From: Thermoflexus hugenholtzii JAD2
GTDB lineage: Bacteria; Chloroflexota; UBA11872; UBA12225
DNA length: 62,175 bases
Reading direction: 5' to 3'
NCBI GenBank assembly: GCA_945865725.1
Contig: CAMBEO010000006.1
Coordinates: forward strand, 1 to 62,175
How positions within the stretch are numbered: the first letter of the stretch is position 1; every line of letters begins with the position of its first letter. The notes beneath the pieces are model-generated. The model searched no databases. It saw only the letters and a program-made list of their open reading frames with translations, and was not told the DNA's origin. Below are positions 7,946 through 17,533 of this stretch, piece by piece. The translations under genes were made by a program, and so were the position numbers.

Positions 7946-10756
7946 ATGGCAACGCGACCTCGATCGAGAAGTGGCGGGCCAACGCACGCCGATCGAACCG
8001 GGCCGCGGCCAACCGTTCGTCCGCTCGACTCGGGCGCCGCGCGATTACTGTTGGAAGGCGTCGCGCGCGCACTCTCGTCGGTCGCCTTGCTTGTGGCCCG
8101 GACTTTCCATCTCTTCCCCATCCGCCTCGCCATCGCGATCGTCACGGTTCCCTTGGTCCTGGTCCTTTCGTTCGCCCTCGTATTCCGGTCGGCGAACCAG
8201 GAGGTCACCTACCCGGGAGTGAGCGTCGCTGGGCACCCGCTCGGCGGGCTTGACGCCAATGCCGCACGGGCAACGGTTCGACAGGCCGTGGCCGAACGGC
8301 TCGGGGCCGAGGTGGTCCTTCGGGCAGGCGACCAGACTTGGCGCCGGAGCCTCGCGTCGCTTGGCGTGGGTGCCGATGACCACTCGATCGACCAGTGGCT
8401 CGACGATGCATGGGCAATCGGCCACCGCTCGACGTGGCGCGACTGGTGGGCCGACCAAGTTCGCCTCTTGCGCCACGGAATCGACGTTCCGGGCACCTTC
8501 ACCGTGGACCACGCACGCGCACGCGCGACGCTTGACGTGATCGCGAGGGCCGTGGAACGCGACCCGGTCGATGCCGAGGTCTCCCTCGCGCCCGTAGGCG
8601 ACCGATTCGAAGTGCACCTGACCCCGGCAAAGGCTGGGTTGCGTGTCGATGTTGATGGCACCATCGAGTTGATCTCGGCGTACGCCCGCCGTCCGAACCC
8701 CGGCAGCATCGAGGTCGCCCTCATCGTGAACCGGGCCGCGATCGACGCCGACGACCTGCGTGCGGCCACGACCGGGGCCAGTGCCCTCGTGGACGACCCG
8801 ATCGAACTGGTCGACCCAGCCGACCCGTCCCGGCGTTTGGTACTCGATCCCCGGGCCGCGCACGCGATGCTCGACCTTCGTCGCGACACTGCCGGAGGCA
8901 TTGAGGCACGCTTCGATCCCGTAGCCCTCCGGGCGTGGGTTGAGGCGGTTTCTCGCGAGGCCGCACGGCCCGCGACAAACCCTCATCTCACCAGAGTTGA
9001 CGGTCGGATTCAGTTTCAGGTCGGCAGCGTTGGCCGGGCGATTTCCGTCGAGGCGACGGCGCGGCGCATCGAAGCCGCCCTGCCAACCGCGCGCCATGAC
9101 GTACCGATGGCGTTCGTGCCGGATCCCCCATGGGTGCCAGCGGTTGCCATGGAACAGGCATTCCTGCAGCTGGAAGAGGCCACCTCCGCGCCCTTGGCGC
9201 TGGTATTGCCTGCCGATGGTGGCCGACCAGGTCGCGTCGTGGTCGCGTCCAGCGAAACGATCCGCGCCTGGATCGCCCTTCCGGACGCGCAGGCAATCCC
9301 GCGAGACACCGCGCGAATGCCGGTCGCCTCGCGCCCGCGGCTCGAGTGGGGGATTGATCGCGCGGCGCTTGAGCGGTTCGTGTCGCGCGAGATCTTGCCG
9401 GTCGTGGATGCCGCACCGGTCAATGCCCGCATCGCGGTCATCGCGCGGTCCGGGCCACCAACGCCGAGCGGCCCGGCGATGGTCCCGACACCAACCATGG
9501 CGAGCGATCCAGTTGGTTTCGCCCTCGCTCGCTTGTCGTGGACGGCGACGCCGCTCGGCACCAGGACCCCATCGATCGGCGCCGCCACGGCGATCGCCCA
9601 AGGGACGGCCCTCGCGGCCCTCACCGTGACCGCGACTCCTCGCGCATCGGCCTCGCCGGTCGCACTGGCGACGTCATCCGAGGCCCTCCCACGTATCGGA
9701 TCGTCAACCCCGGGGGCGACGCCCGCAAGCATCACGCCTGCCCAGCTCACGGCTGCACCAACTTCCATGCCCGGGTCGCCTCCCTCGTTGGACGGCCAGA
9801 CACTTCCCCAGTTCGCCGCCGTGGTCGTCCCGGGTCGACCAGGGCGAGGGATCGACGTCGAAGTCCTCGCGAGGGTGATCGACGTCCGACTGCATGAGGG
9901 ACTTCCGCCGCTTCAGCCGATCCTCGCAGTGCCGCCACCGTCAGTTCCGGGGCAATCAGGTTCCGCTGGCACACCCGCAGCACCCGGAGCGACCATCACG
10001 CGCACGCCGACAGCGACACCATCCGCCACCGCGACGCCGACCCCCTCCGCGACCGCGACGGCCTCTCCGACATCGACCGCAACGAGGGCGACGTCGCCTG
10101 AGCCGGGGGGAGTGCTCGGGACGCCGCCCGATCCCGCACGGATGGGCGCTACTCCCAGTGCGGGTGCTGCGATGACCACTTTCGATCCGCTCACCGCGGT
10201 CACGGGAATGCGGGCCGTGGTCATCCCGATCATCGACCGACAACCCGTCGTCGGCTTGGACGCGCTGGAAGGGGCCGCGCGCCAGGCAACGGTTCTCGTG
10301 CGTGCGCCAATTTTGGTCGAGTGGTCCGACCGCGAGTGGGTGATCGATGCGAATGATCTCGTTGACTTGCTTCGGTTCGGCCCTGGGGCGGTGACTGGAA
10401 CGGTCGCCTACCTGAGCCGCGACGGCCTGATCGCGACTGCAGACCGGATCGCGCGGGATGCGGTCCGCCTGGCGGACGCGCCTGTTGACGAGGCGGGCGA
10501 CGTGCTTTCGGTCGACGTGCCTCGGACGGCCGCGGCGATCTGGTCCGCGGCAAACGGTGACGGCGCGGCGCGGCGCGCGGAGGTGGCGTGGATCGAGGAC
10601 GAGCCAACGCCGGTGCGTGCTGCATCAACCCCGGCGTCGGGTTCCGGGAAGCCAGCCGAGACGCGCACTCCCGTCCGGAACCCGCGCACGCAGGTCGATG
10701 GCGCGGCGACCGCAATCCCCGGCACGCCTTCGCCCACGGTCGTAGGGCTTCCCTAG
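7946..10756 (+). CDS. Membrane-anchored putative peptidoglycan-binding (PG_binding_4-like) protein with Thr/Ser/Pro-rich stalk
   Basis: One N-terminal TM; VTYPGVSVAGHPLGGLDANAARATV opening typical of VanW/YkuD-associated PG_binding_4; low-complexity TATPSATATPTPSATATASPTSTATR stretch; no catalytic domain seen. Confidence 0.6.
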   Translation: MATRPRSRSGGPTHADRTGPRPTVRPLDSGAARLLLEGVARALSSVALLVARTFHLFPIRLAIAIVTVPLVLVLSFALVFRSANQEVTYPGVSVAGHPLGGLDANAARATVRQAVAERLGAEVVLRAGDQTWRRSLASLGVGADDHSIDQWLDDAWAIGHRSTWRDWWADQVRLLRHGIDVPGTFTVDHARARATLDVIARAVERDPVDAEVSLAPVGDRFEVHLTPAKAGLRVDVDGTIELISAYARRPNPGSIEVALIVNRAAIDADDLRAATTGASALVDDPIELVDPADPSRRLVLDPRAAHAMLDLRRDTAGGIEARFDPVALRAWVEAVSREAARPATNPHLTRVDGRIQFQVGSVGRAISVEATARRIEAALPTARHDVPMAFVPDPPWVPAVAMEQAFLQLEEATSAPLALVLPADGGRPGRVVVASSETIRAWIALPDAQAIPRDTARMPVASRPRLEWGIDRAALERFVSREILPVVDAAPVNARIAVIARSGPPTPSGPAMVPTPTMASDPVGFALARLSWTATPLGTRTPSIGAATAIAQGTALAALTVTATPRASASPVALATSSEALPRIGSSTPGATPASITPAQLTAAPTSMPGSPPSLDGQTLPQFAAVVVPGRPGRGIDVEVLARVIDVRLHEGLPPLQPILAVPPPSVPGQSGSAGTPAAPGATITRTPTATPSATATPTPSATATASPTSTATRATSPEPGGVLGTPPDPARMGATPSAGAAMTTFDPLTAVTGMRAVVIPIIDRQPVVGLDALEGAARQATVLVRAPILVEWSDREWVIDANDLVDLLRFGPGAVTGTVAYLSRDGLIATADRIARDAVRLADAPVDEAGDVLSVDVPRTAAAIWSAANGDGAARRAEVAWIEDEPTPVRAASTPASGSGKPAETRTPVRNPRTQVDGAATAIPGTPSPTVVGLP

Positions 10757-10893
10757 CGGCCAGGACGCGTGCCGGTCTATCGGATCGCGTTGTTCGACCC
10801 GTCAACGGTCACGATGGCCGATAGTCAATCCCGCCCGGCGCACGAGCCCTACCCGGGTTTGCGACTGAGGCGTGGTTCTAGCGGAGACCTTCC

Positions 10894-11694
10894 CTAGATG
10901 CCGAGGCGCCTGCCAAGTTCTCGGATCGCCTCGATCGACCCTTCGATCGCAGACGTCTCGAACCGAGACCACGCCTCGTCCGGCACGAGCAGACGCGCCC
11001 TCGCGACGCTCGCCTCCCACTCCGGGAGGTGGCGATCCCGCACGGCCACGAGCGTCGAGTCGGGCACGCCGAGTGCGCGCAGGTCGAGCGGCTCCGCCTG
11101 CATCAAGTCGCGGTCGTGGCGCACGTACGTTGCCTCAGCGAGCCATGGGTCCGCCTGAGTGAGCACGCGATTGACCACGGCGGAGAGAAGGCGCTCGACC
11201 GCCGCGTGGTCGATCCATGGCGGAGCCACGGCGTAGGGCACGCGGGCGAGTTCGATGGTTCGGTCGATGTCGTCGACGGGCAGGCGATCAGCGATCAGCC
11301 AGATGCCGTGGTGGGCGGCGCGCTCGGCAGGGAACGCGGGCAAGCGCGACTGGAGATGCGTCCAGTTGGCGACATCCGCGAGGACGTGGGCGAGGTAGCC
11401 GATGCACCACGCGAGGGCGGCGTCCGACCGGTCCGGGAGCGCGTCCCCGAACCCGCGCTTTAGGAACGCATCGACGATCGTCGTCACTCCCCACGTCGAC
11501 GGGTCCCGGTCGTCGTAGAAGTGCGAGCCAACCTTGTCCGCGCCCGCGAACAACCGGATCGCGTCCGGCGCGACGCCCCCCGCGAAATACGCCTCGGGCG
11601 CGGCGATCACCGACGCATGCGCCCAAGGGATACGGCCCTGCAGGGCCGAACGCGTACGAACTAGGAGGGCCCAATGGGCGCGAACTCGGGGCAT
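10894..11694 (-). CDS. Zinc-dependent phospholipase C-like protein
   Basis: IPWAHASVIAA, DKVGSHFYDDRDP, AWCIGYLAHVLADVANWTHLQ resemble PF00882-type proteins. Confidence 0.5.
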   Translation of the reverse strand: MPRVRAHWALLVRTRSALQGRIPWAHASVIAAPEAYFAGGVAPDAIRLFAGADKVGSHFYDDRDPSTWGVTTIVDAFLKRGFGDALPDRSDAALAWCIGYLAHVLADVANWTHLQSRLPAFPAERAAHHGIWLIADRLPVDDIDRTIELARVPYAVAPPWIDHAAVERLLSAVVNRVLTQADPWLAEATYVRHDRDLMQAEPLDLRALGVPDSTLVAVRDRHLPEWEASVARARLLVPDEAWSRFETSAIEGSIEAIRELGRRLGI

Positions 11695-11811
11695 CGGGTG
11701 ATGGGGATCGACTGTGAGATGCGGAGGGGAACGCTCCCTGTCCGTGGTTGGCGGGAATTCGGAGAGCCCAGTCCGAGCGAGCGCGGGGCGCGGAGGGGAT
11801 CGCTCCTCGTC

Positions 11812-14244
11812 CTACTCGATGACCTCTTCCTGCTCCTCGACCTCTTCCTCGATGACCACGTCAATGTCCAGGCTAAGGGCAGGAGGGGTCCAGGCGACGG
11901 ATGACTTGCCGCGGGCGGGGTCGGCAAGAGCGGTCAAGATCGGCTCGCCCGAGATCGGCAATGTCGTCACTCGTGCGCCACACGCATCGTAGACGGCGTT
12001 CGCAACGGCTCCGAGCGTCGGCACGATCGGCACCTCGCCGACGCCGCGCACGCCATACGGGCCATCGACGGCAGGCACCTCGACAAGCAGGCACTCGACG
12101 TTTGGCGCGTCAAGTGCCGTCGGCATGCGGTAGTCCAGGAGGCCCGGGTTCCGCAGGCGCCCCTCGTTGTCGTACACGAAGCCCTCGGTCAGCGCCCATC
12201 CCAATCCCTGGACGACGCCGCCCTGGATCTGGCCCTCGACTGCGGTCGGGTTGATGGCCTTGCCGACATCCTGCGCGGCGACGACGTTCGTGACGACGAC
12301 TGCGCCCGTCTCCGGGTCGACCTCGACCTCGACAAGTTGCGTCGCGAATGCGGGGGCGCGCAGCAAGTGCGTGACCTCGCCCGTGCCCACGACGGGGCCC
12401 TGTCCGGACCCTGACGATCCCCGCGCGACCTGCCCGATCGTCAGGCGGTGGGCCGGAGCCAGCGTGGACCAGAGCTCGCCACCACGGTACTCGACGTCGT
12501 CGGGCGGGCATCGGAGGACGGTCGCCGCCCGTTGGCGCAACTGGGTCCGGGCGTCGATCGCCGCGCGATACACGGCGGTGCCCAGGCTGTAGGTGATGCG
12601 ACTGCCGCCGGTCGGGTTGCTGAACGGCGCCACGTCCGTATCGGCTTGCACGACCTGTACCCGCTCGTAGGGGATCTGAAGTTCCTCGGCAGCGATCTGC
12701 GCCATCGTCGTGCGGGTGCCCGCAAGGTCGACGGCCCCCGTCACGACGACGGCGGACCCGTCCTCGTTGATGTTGATGTGTGCGGTGGACGTGCCGACGC
12801 CCCCGCCCCACAGGCCGCACCCCACCCCGCGGCCTCGCAGCCACCCCTCGCGCGAAGGCGGGGACTTGGGGCTCGTCCACGCCGGATGGGAGGCGATGGC
12901 GTTCAGGGTCTCTTTCAAGCCAATCCGCGGGTACGGCACGTCGGACGGGTTGCGGTCGCCCTCGGCGACGGCGTTCTTCAGCCTGAGAGCGACGGGAGAC
13001 ATGCCGAGCTCGTCGGCAAGCATGTCCAGCGCGCTCTCGACGCCATAGGCGCCCTGCGGACCGTTCGGTGCGCGGTACGCCCCCGTGCTCGGCCGGTTGG
13101 TGAGCACGTCATACCCGACGTAGTGGTAGTCCTGGATGGCGTACGACCCGAAGCTGCAGTTGATCCCGCCGACGGAGCCGCCTCCCGGGTACGCGCCGAC
13201 GTCCCAGACGAAATGCGCGCGCGCGGCGACGAGGGTGCCGTCACGACGCGCGCCGACCTCGACGTGCATCGAGGTGTCCGGAGCGGGCCGCGTCGCTCGC
13301 AGGACGTCGGAGCGCGACAACTGCATCTTGACCGGTCGGCCGGTGACGTAGGCCAGGACGGCGCAAATCGGCTCGAGGGTCATCGCGCCCTTCGCGCCAA
13401 ACCCCCCGCCAACCTCGGAAGCGGTGACCCGCACGCGCCGTGGCGGGACCTTGAGGAAGCCCGCGAGACCGCTCCGCACGCCGAACGACCCTTGGGTCGA
13501 CGTCCAAATCGAAAAGCGTCCGTCGGGGGCGTACTCGGCGAGGCACGCCTGCGGCTCGATGTATCCCTGGTGGACCATCGCGGTGCGGAAGGACGCCGCG
13601 ATGCGCACGTCCGCGGACGCAAGGGCCGCGTCGACGTCGCCCTTCGACATCTCGGTGACCTTGGCGACGTTGCTCGGCGTGCGGGCCTTGCCGGCAAAGG
13701 TCTCGGTGAAGACCCCGTCGTGGATCGGCGTCGCCTCGCGCCGCATCGAGACCTCCGGGTCAAGGACGACCGGGAGCGGCTCGTACTCGACCGTGATGAG
13801 GGCGAGTGCCTCCTCGGCGATGGTCGGCGAGATCGCGGCGGCGACCGCCACCGGCTCGTGGTGGAACACCGCCTTCCGCCACGCGAGGATGCGCTTCCCG
13901 CGCGAGGGGACGTCGAACTCCTCGGGCGCGGCAGCGGTCTCCGAGATTCGCGCGACGATGCCGGGCAGGTCCGCGCCGGTCACCACCGCATGCACGCCCG
14001 GGAGCGCGCGCGCCGCGGCCGTGTCGATCGAAACGATGCGCGCATGGGCATGGGCGCTGCCGAGGAAGCGCGCCCACAGCATGTTCGGCCGTGACGTGTC
14101 GGCGCCGTACTGCGCCTTGCCGGTGACCTTCTCGGTTCCCTCGATCTTGGGCACCCGTTGCCCGATCACGGTGCGGGTCGGAACGGTCACGTCGGCCTCC
14201 GGCGTGCGGGTGGGGATACCGGTCGGGATTTGAGTCGTGGTCAT
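11812..14244 (-). CDS. Xanthine dehydrogenase/aldehyde oxidase-family molybdopterin-binding (large) subunit
   Basis: GTEKVTGKAQYGADTSRPNMLWARFLGSAHAHARI; GGGFGAKGA; GAYRAPNGPQ; VRGVGEVPIVPTLGAVANAV; acidic C-terminal tail. Confidence 0.88.
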   Translation of the reverse strand: MTTTQIPTGIPTRTPEADVTVPTRTVIGQRVPKIEGTEKVTGKAQYGADTSRPNMLWARFLGSAHAHARIVSIDTAAARALPGVHAVVTGADLPGIVARISETAAAPEEFDVPSRGKRILAWRKAVFHHEPVAVAAAISPTIAEEALALITVEYEPLPVVLDPEVSMRREATPIHDGVFTETFAGKARTPSNVAKVTEMSKGDVDAALASADVRIAASFRTAMVHQGYIEPQACLAEYAPDGRFSIWTSTQGSFGVRSGLAGFLKVPPRRVRVTASEVGGGFGAKGAMTLEPICAVLAYVTGRPVKMQLSRSDVLRATRPAPDTSMHVEVGARRDGTLVAARAHFVWDVGAYPGGGSVGGINCSFGSYAIQDYHYVGYDVLTNRPSTGAYRAPNGPQGAYGVESALDMLADELGMSPVALRLKNAVAEGDRNPSDVPYPRIGLKETLNAIASHPAWTSPKSPPSREGWLRGRGVGCGLWGGGVGTSTAHININEDGSAVVVTGAVDLAGTRTTMAQIAAEELQIPYERVQVVQADTDVAPFSNPTGGSRITYSLGTAVYRAAIDARTQLRQRAATVLRCPPDDVEYRGGELWSTLAPAHRLTIGQVARGSSGSGQGPVVGTGEVTHLLRAPAFATQLVEVEVDPETGAVVVTNVVAAQDVGKAINPTAVEGQIQGGVVQGLGWALTEGFVYDNEGRLRNPGLLDYRMPTALDAPNVECLLVEVPAVDGPYGVRGVGEVPIVPTLGAVANAVYDACGARVTTLPISGEPILTALADPARGKSSVAWTPPALSLDIDVVIEEEVEEQEEVIE

Positions 14245-14289
14245 CGGTCATCGCTCCCGGCGCGGCGCGCCTGGCAGGGAAACTGGCGG

Positions 14290-14760
14290 CTAGCGGGACG
14301 CCTCGGCTGCGACCTCGATGGCCCGCACGATCTTGTCGTACCCGGTGCAACGGCAAAGGTTGCCCGCGATCGCGTAGCGGATCTCGGTCTCGGTCGGGGT
14401 CGGGTTCCGGTCCAGGAGGGCGACGGCGGACAGCACCATGCCAGGCGTGCAGATGCCGCACTGGAGGCCACCCTCGTTGACGAACGCCTCCTGAACTGGA
14501 TGGAGCGTGTTGTCCGTCGCGATGCCCTCGATCGTGATCACTTCCTTGCCCTCGACCTCGGGGGCGAGGACGAGGCAGGCGTTCACCGGACTGCCGTCGA
14601 GGAGGACCGTGCAGGCCCCGCAGTCGCCGGTTCCGCACCCTTCCTTCGTCCCGGTCAGGCCGATGGTGTCGCGCAGGGCCTCGAGCAACGTACGGTGAGG
14701 GTCGGTAAAGAGCTCGTGCTCCTCGCCGTTGATTCGGGCGTTTACGATCATCCTGGGCAC
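14290..14760 (-). CDS. (2Fe-2S)-binding small subunit of molybdenum hydroxylase
   Basis: EGCGTGDCGACTVLLDG and CGICTPGMVLSAVALL...GNLCRCTGY cluster motifs. Confidence 0.93.
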   Translation of the reverse strand: MPRMIVNARINGEEHELFTDPHRTLLEALRDTIGLTGTKEGCGTGDCGACTVLLDGSPVNACLVLAPEVEGKEVITIEGIATDNTLHPVQEAFVNEGGLQCGICTPGMVLSAVALLDRNPTPTETEIRYAIAGNLCRCTGYDKIVRAIEVAAEASR

Positions 14761-14829
14761 CGGGTTCTCCTGGACGGCGTCGTTCGATAGTTCATGCCGG
14801 GTCGTCCGCGCCCGGACGAGCGTCGCAAC

Positions 14830-15702
14830 TCAAGCGGCCAGGGCACGGCCGATCGCGATCTTGATCGCGCGGCGCGCAAGCACCTCGACAAGGTGCCGAC
14901 GCCATGCCGCCGACCCTCGCTGGTCTGAGATCGGGCGGGCCTCGCCAGCGGCGATACGCGCGACCTCCGCGATCGTCGCGTCATCTGGAGCCTGCCCGAC
15001 GGCACGTGCCCCCGCCTCGCGCGCGAGGAAGGGCGTCGGCCCGACGGCTCCGAGCGCGACGCGAAGTGATGCGACGTCGCCACGGGCGTCGAGCGCCACG
15101 CTGGCTGCGACGCCCACGACGGCGATGTCCATCTCCTGCCTTGGCGTGTGCCGGAGGTACGCGGACCCGGACTTCGATGGAGGTGACGGCACGCGGATCG
15201 AGACGAGCACCTCGTCGGCGCCTAGCACGGTGCGACCCGGCCCGACGAAGAAATCGACCAGCGGGATCTCGCGTCGCCCGGTCGCACCATGGACGTCGAT
15301 GACCGCGTCAAGGACGAGGAGCGGGGGCGCGCAGTCGGCGGACGGGGCCGCGTTGCAGAGGTTGCCCCCCACCGTCCCCCGGTTCTGGATCTGGTACGAG
15401 CCGACGAGCGAGGCGCCCGTGGAGATGGCGGAGAAGCGGCGGCGGATCTCGGGATGATCCGCGACCTCGCCGAGCGAAACGCGCGCGCCGATTTCCAAGC
15501 CACCGGCTTCGTCGAACGAGACGCGCGAAAGTTCGTGCACGTCACGCAAGCTGACGACGTACCTCGGGACGCTTCCGCGCTCCTTCGCCTGGACGAGAAG
15601 GTCAGTACCCCCGGCGAGGATCCGTCCGCCGGGACCTTCCCGCTCGAGGACCGCAACCGCTTCGGCGAGTGAGGAGGGCGCGTGATAGGCGAACGCACGC
15701 AT
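14830..15702 (-). CDS. FAD-binding (medium) subunit of molybdenum hydroxylase
   Basis: MRAFAYHAPSSLAEAVAVL; AGGTDLLVQAKER; QIQNRGTVGGNLCNAAPSADCAPPLLVLDA (start trimmed from ORF 15978). Confidence 0.92.
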   Translation of the reverse strand: MRAFAYHAPSSLAEAVAVLEREGPGGRILAGGTDLLVQAKERGSVPRYVVSLRDVHELSRVSFDEAGGLEIGARVSLGEVADHPEIRRRFSAISTGASLVGSYQIQNRGTVGGNLCNAAPSADCAPPLLVLDAVIDVHGATGRREIPLVDFFVGPGRTVLGADEVLVSIRVPSPPSKSGSAYLRHTPRQEMDIAVVGVAASVALDARGDVASLRVALGAVGPTPFLAREAGARAVGQAPDDATIAEVARIAAGEARPISDQRGSAAWRRHLVEVLARRAIKIAIGRALAA

Positions 15703-15829
15703 CGTGAGGGGGCTCCGGGGCGAAGGTCTGACGCCGTCCCGTCTGGGACCATGGCGCGAGGACCCGGTCGTCCGCCCGTGGCCCTCAACCGCTGTCGCGT
15801 TGATTGTAGCCCCGGTACGTTGGGAAGGC

Positions 15830-16636
15830 GTGAGTATCATCTCGCAGGATGGACCCCATCCGCCACGCAGCACGGCCGACCTGCACTTGCACACCAGGCG
15901 GAGCGACGGGGCGATGACCGCGGCGGTGCTGCTCGCCCACGTGGTGTCCCGGACGTCGCTTGGGGTCATCGCCGTCACCGATCACGACGACCTTGCCGGG
16001 GCGATCGACGCGTGGGACCGCGCACGAGACCTGCCCGGCGCAACCCCTCGAGTGATCGTCGGCACTGAGGTCACGGCTGCCTGGGGGAAGCACGTCGTCG
16101 CCCTGTTTCCATCGGCGCCATTTCCCGCGAAGCCGCTTCCGCGCTTCCGGAGCGTGCGAGACACGGTCGCCCTCATCCACGACCTCGGGGGCATCGCAGT
16201 TGCCCCGCACCCCGCGACGCCGCTGGTGCCGAGCTTGGGTGAGGGCGACATTCGACGCTTGATGGACGGAACAGCGAGGCTGGACGCGATCGAGGTTTGC
16301 ACCGGCGCGCTCCGGGGCCGGAGGCGGGAGGCCCGCATGCGCCGGCTTGCCCGGGAGCTAGGCATCGCCGAGGTCGGCTCCAGCGACGCCCACCATCTCG
16401 CGCACGTCGGGGCCGCGGTCACGCATTTCGATGGCGCCGGGATCGCCGACCTCGTCGCGGCGATCACTGGTCGGACCACCGTCGCGGGATGGGGTCAGTC
16501 AACGCGTGTCGGCCCTCGCGCGCTGCTCGCGCAAGCCGGGAGGGCGTGGGCAGTCCGACCCGCGCGCGAACTTCGGGAGGTCATGCGCCACCCACGGTTC
16601 CGGGAGCGGCTCAGACGCTTGGCTTCCGGGAACTAG
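15830..16636 (+). CDS. PHP-domain metal-dependent phosphoesterase
   Basis: TADLHLHTRRSDGAMT; VIAVTDHDDLAGAIDAW; EVGSSDAHHLAHVG; GTG start inferred. Confidence 0.82.
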   Translation: MSIISQDGPHPPRSTADLHLHTRRSDGAMTAAVLLAHVVSRTSLGVIAVTDHDDLAGAIDAWDRARDLPGATPRVIVGTEVTAAWGKHVVALFPSAPFPAKPLPRFRSVRDTVALIHDLGGIAVAPHPATPLVPSLGEGDIRRLMDGTARLDAIEVCTGALRGRRREARMRRLARELGIAEVGSSDAHHLAHVGAAVTHFDGAGIADLVAAITGRTTVAGWGQSTRVGPRALLAQAGRAWAVRPARELREVMRHPRFRERLRRLASGN

Positions 16637-17376
16637 CGGCCCGGCACGGTCGTCGTTGCGAGCTTCGGAAGGGCAACACCGATGTCCTGGGAAGTCGCGA
16701 CGAAGGAGATGAACTCCTCGTCGACCAGCTCGGTGATCGTCGGCGTCGTCGCCCGCTGTTCGCCGAGGTACTCGTCGTACTTGACGATCGCCGACTTCAC
16801 CACATCTGGCTTCCGTTCGAGCAGAGCCTTGAAGACGGTGTAGGTGTGGATGTCGCGCTCACCCTCCCAGTACCACTGTCCCCAGCGGTCCAGGACGCGT
16901 ATCGCGCGGTCGAGGTCGGGCATCAACTTCTGGATCGTGTCGCCGCGCCCGAGGTACCAGGCGACCCGGATCCGGGTCAAAGCGAGGGTGGCGCCGTAGA
17001 GCGGTTCCGGGGTGATGTCGAGGCTCTGAACAAGCGTCTTGACCGACTCGTCAATGGTCAAACCCACTTGCTCCAGGAGCTCGCGGTCATTCGACATCCA
17101 CGCGGCGCCGAGGACGTGCATCGCGAGCGGAGCGTAGATCCCCTGTCGACGGCCGTCGGCCTGGGCGTCCAGGAGGAGCGCCGGGGCCGCCCGGCGGTAC
17201 AGGTCCGACGCCCAGTCCATCTCCCCGAGCAGCCATGCCCCGCGAGCGGCGCGAAGCCACACGCCACCCGGGATGACGGCCCTGACGCTCTTGCGTTGCG
17301 TCTCGTCGATCAACTTGAGCGTCACGTCTAGCTCGTCGCTGATGCGCTTGGTCGCCTCGTCCGTCGTTGTCGCCAT
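16633..17376 (-). CDS. Hypothetical alpha-helical protein
   Basis: Coherent ORF starting MATTTDEATKRISDEL; TATACT -10-like box 7 nt upstream of the ATG. Confidence 0.6.
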   Translation of the reverse strand: MATTTDEATKRISDELDVTLKLIDETQRKSVRAVIPGGVWLRAARGAWLLGEMDWASDLYRRAAPALLLDAQADGRRQGIYAPLAMHVLGAAWMSNDRELLEQVGLTIDESVKTLVQSLDITPEPLYGATLALTRIRVAWYLGRGDTIQKLMPDLDRAIRVLDRWGQWYWEGERDIHTYTVFKALLERKPDVVKSAIVKYDEYLGEQRATTPTITELVDEEFISFVATSQDIGVALPKLATTTVPGR

Positions 17377-17533
17377 GGGCGGCAGTATACCCGCGAGACC
17401 TTCACCCGGAACGCGACGCGCCAGTCGGCCAGCGCCTGTCGCGAGTGGCCCCAGTACTGGGAGCGCCAGCGTTCCGCCGTCGCGCGGGCTGGCACCACCG
17501 GCGTCCCGCAGCCTCAGGCGACCGGGGCCGGCC

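Noticed and set aside
12448-14094. 548-aa plus-strand ORF
   Set aside because: Antisense shadow of the molybdenum hydroxylase large subunit
11812-15702. Aerobic carbon monoxide dehydrogenase (coxMSL)
   Set aside because: Gene order matches but the large-subunit loop is AYRAPNGPQ, lacking AYxCSFR or AYRGAGR
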